A stretch of DNA of 5,166 nucleotides, from the NCBI GenBank assembly GCA_021820785.1, contig JAKADE010000251.1, positions 1 to 5,166 of the forward strand, given 5' to 3'. The DNA comes from Pseudomonadota bacterium (GTDB lineage: Bacteria; Pseudomonadota; Gammaproteobacteria; Steroidobacterales; Steroidobacteraceae). The translations under genes were made by a program, and so were the position numbers. Under the pieces are notes generated by a model. It saw only the letters and a program-made list of their open reading frames with translations, was not told where the DNA came from and searched no databases. This document shows, in pieces, positions 4,549 to 5,166 of the stretch. How positions within the stretch are numbered: position 1 is the first letter of the stretch; the number at the start of each line of letters is the position of its first letter.

Positions 4549-5166
4549 TTGACCGACGAATCCGAAGTCCGCGGCGCGCTATCCCATGTGAAGGTGCTCG
4601 ATCTGTCGCGGGTGCTCGCCGGTCCATGGGCTACGCAGATTCTCGGAGACCTCGGCGCCGAGGTGTACAAGATCGAACGACCGGGGAGCGGTGACGAGAC
4701 GCGCTCCTGGGGTCCGCCGTTCGTATCCGGCGCCGCCGGTACGGTGGGCGATGCCGCGTATTTCCTCTGCGCCAACCGCAACAAGAGATCCCTGACCATA
4801 GATTTCACGACGGATGAAGGACAGCAGATTGTCCGGGCGTTGGCAGGGCGCGTCGACGTCGTGATCGAGAATTTCAAGGTCGGTGGTCTCGCCGCGCGGG
4901 GTCTCGACTACGAGAGTCTGCGCCGCGAGAATCCCCGGCTCATCTACTGCTCCATCTCCGGCTTCGGCCAGACCGGTCCGTATGCCGCACGACCCGGCTA
5001 CGACTTTCTCGTGCAGGCGATGAGCGGGCTGATGAGTCTCACGGGGGAACGGGACGGGGAGCCCGGCGCCCGACCGCTCAAAAGTGGCGTTGCAATCTCC
5101 GACATCCTCACCGGTCTCTACGCCACGGTCGGCATTCTGGCCGCATTGGCGCATCGCGATCGCACT
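4549..5166 (+). CDS. CaiB/BaiF family III CoA-transferase, 5' part
   Basis: The first 206 codons of an enzyme of about 400 residues, cut by the window end. Family III CoA-transferases move CoA between a carboxylic acid and an acyl-CoA through an aspartyl-CoA anhydride/thioester intermediate in the cytoplasm. Visible signatures are [15 protein letters not shown] (14-28), [15 protein letters not shown] (35-49), [11 protein letters not shown] (76-86), [18 protein letters not shown] (104-121), [14 protein letters not shown] (133-146) and [18 protein letters not shown] (149-166). Asp185 in [13 protein letters not shown] (180-192) aligns with the catalytic Asp169 of formyl-CoA transferase. The pattern resembles the succinyl-CoA:glutarate type linked to glutaryl-CoA dehydrogenase, but substrate cannot be read from this half. 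Start TTG 4549 has AAGGTG (4534-4539) nine bases upstream; GTG 4537 and GTG 4588 are alternatives. Confidence 0.93.
   Translation, partial: MTDESEVRGALSHVKVLDLSRVLAGPWATQILGDLGAEVYKIERPGSGDETRSWGPPFVSGAAGTVGDAAYFLCANRNKRSLTIDFTTDEGQQIVRALAGRVDVVIENFKVGGLAARGLDYESLRRENPRLIYCSISGFGQTGPYAARPGYDFLVQAMSGLMSLTGERDGEPGARPLKSGVAISDILTGLYATVGILAALAHRDRT

Noticed and set aside
4329..5154. Minus-strand frames at the right end
   Set aside because: They lie opposite the unmistakable CoA-transferase and lack family features.

Overview
The window looks like chromosome of a high-GC proteobacterium, most likely a gammaproteobacterium. The reasons are tRNA genes with encoded CCA ends, an Arg-His-Lys tRNA cluster, GC-rich codons, and a CaiB/BaiF CoA-transferase of the kind common in gamma- and betaproteobacteria. 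The genus cannot be fixed from this sequence alone.

Layout: (1) 36-361, three tandem + strand tRNA genes: Arg(TCT), His(GTG) and Lys(CTT). (2) 331-3192, a small, decayed genomic island in the 3' end of tRNA-Lys. A 35-bp perfect direct repeat, covering the 3' part of the tRNA plus five bases past CCA, sits at 331-365 and again at 3158-3192; these are the two attachment-site halves. Inside are an N-terminal fragment of a tyrosine integrase (486-842), a fused 3' fragment of an IS3-family transposase (851-1462), about 300 bp without a recognisable gene, an intact HigBA-type toxin-antitoxin operon (higB 1800-2144, higA 2141-2458) with a palindromic operator on its -10 box, and a 146-codon gene of unknown role (2549-2989) that may relate to the DUF6880 group. 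(3) 3193-3667, a gene-free stretch that would have followed tRNA-Lys before integration. (4) 3678-4247, a three-helix membrane protein of unknown function with a strong ribosome binding site. (5) 4549 to the window end, the first half of a family III (CaiB/BaiF) CoA-transferase.

The island has lost its integrase catalytic domain and presumably cannot excise itself. Its only recognisable complete system is the toxin-antitoxin pair, whose addiction effect could explain why the remnant persists. The 146-aa gene between higA and the right attachment site is the one potential novel cargo gene. I see no CRISPR array, and no defence system other than the toxin-antitoxin pair.
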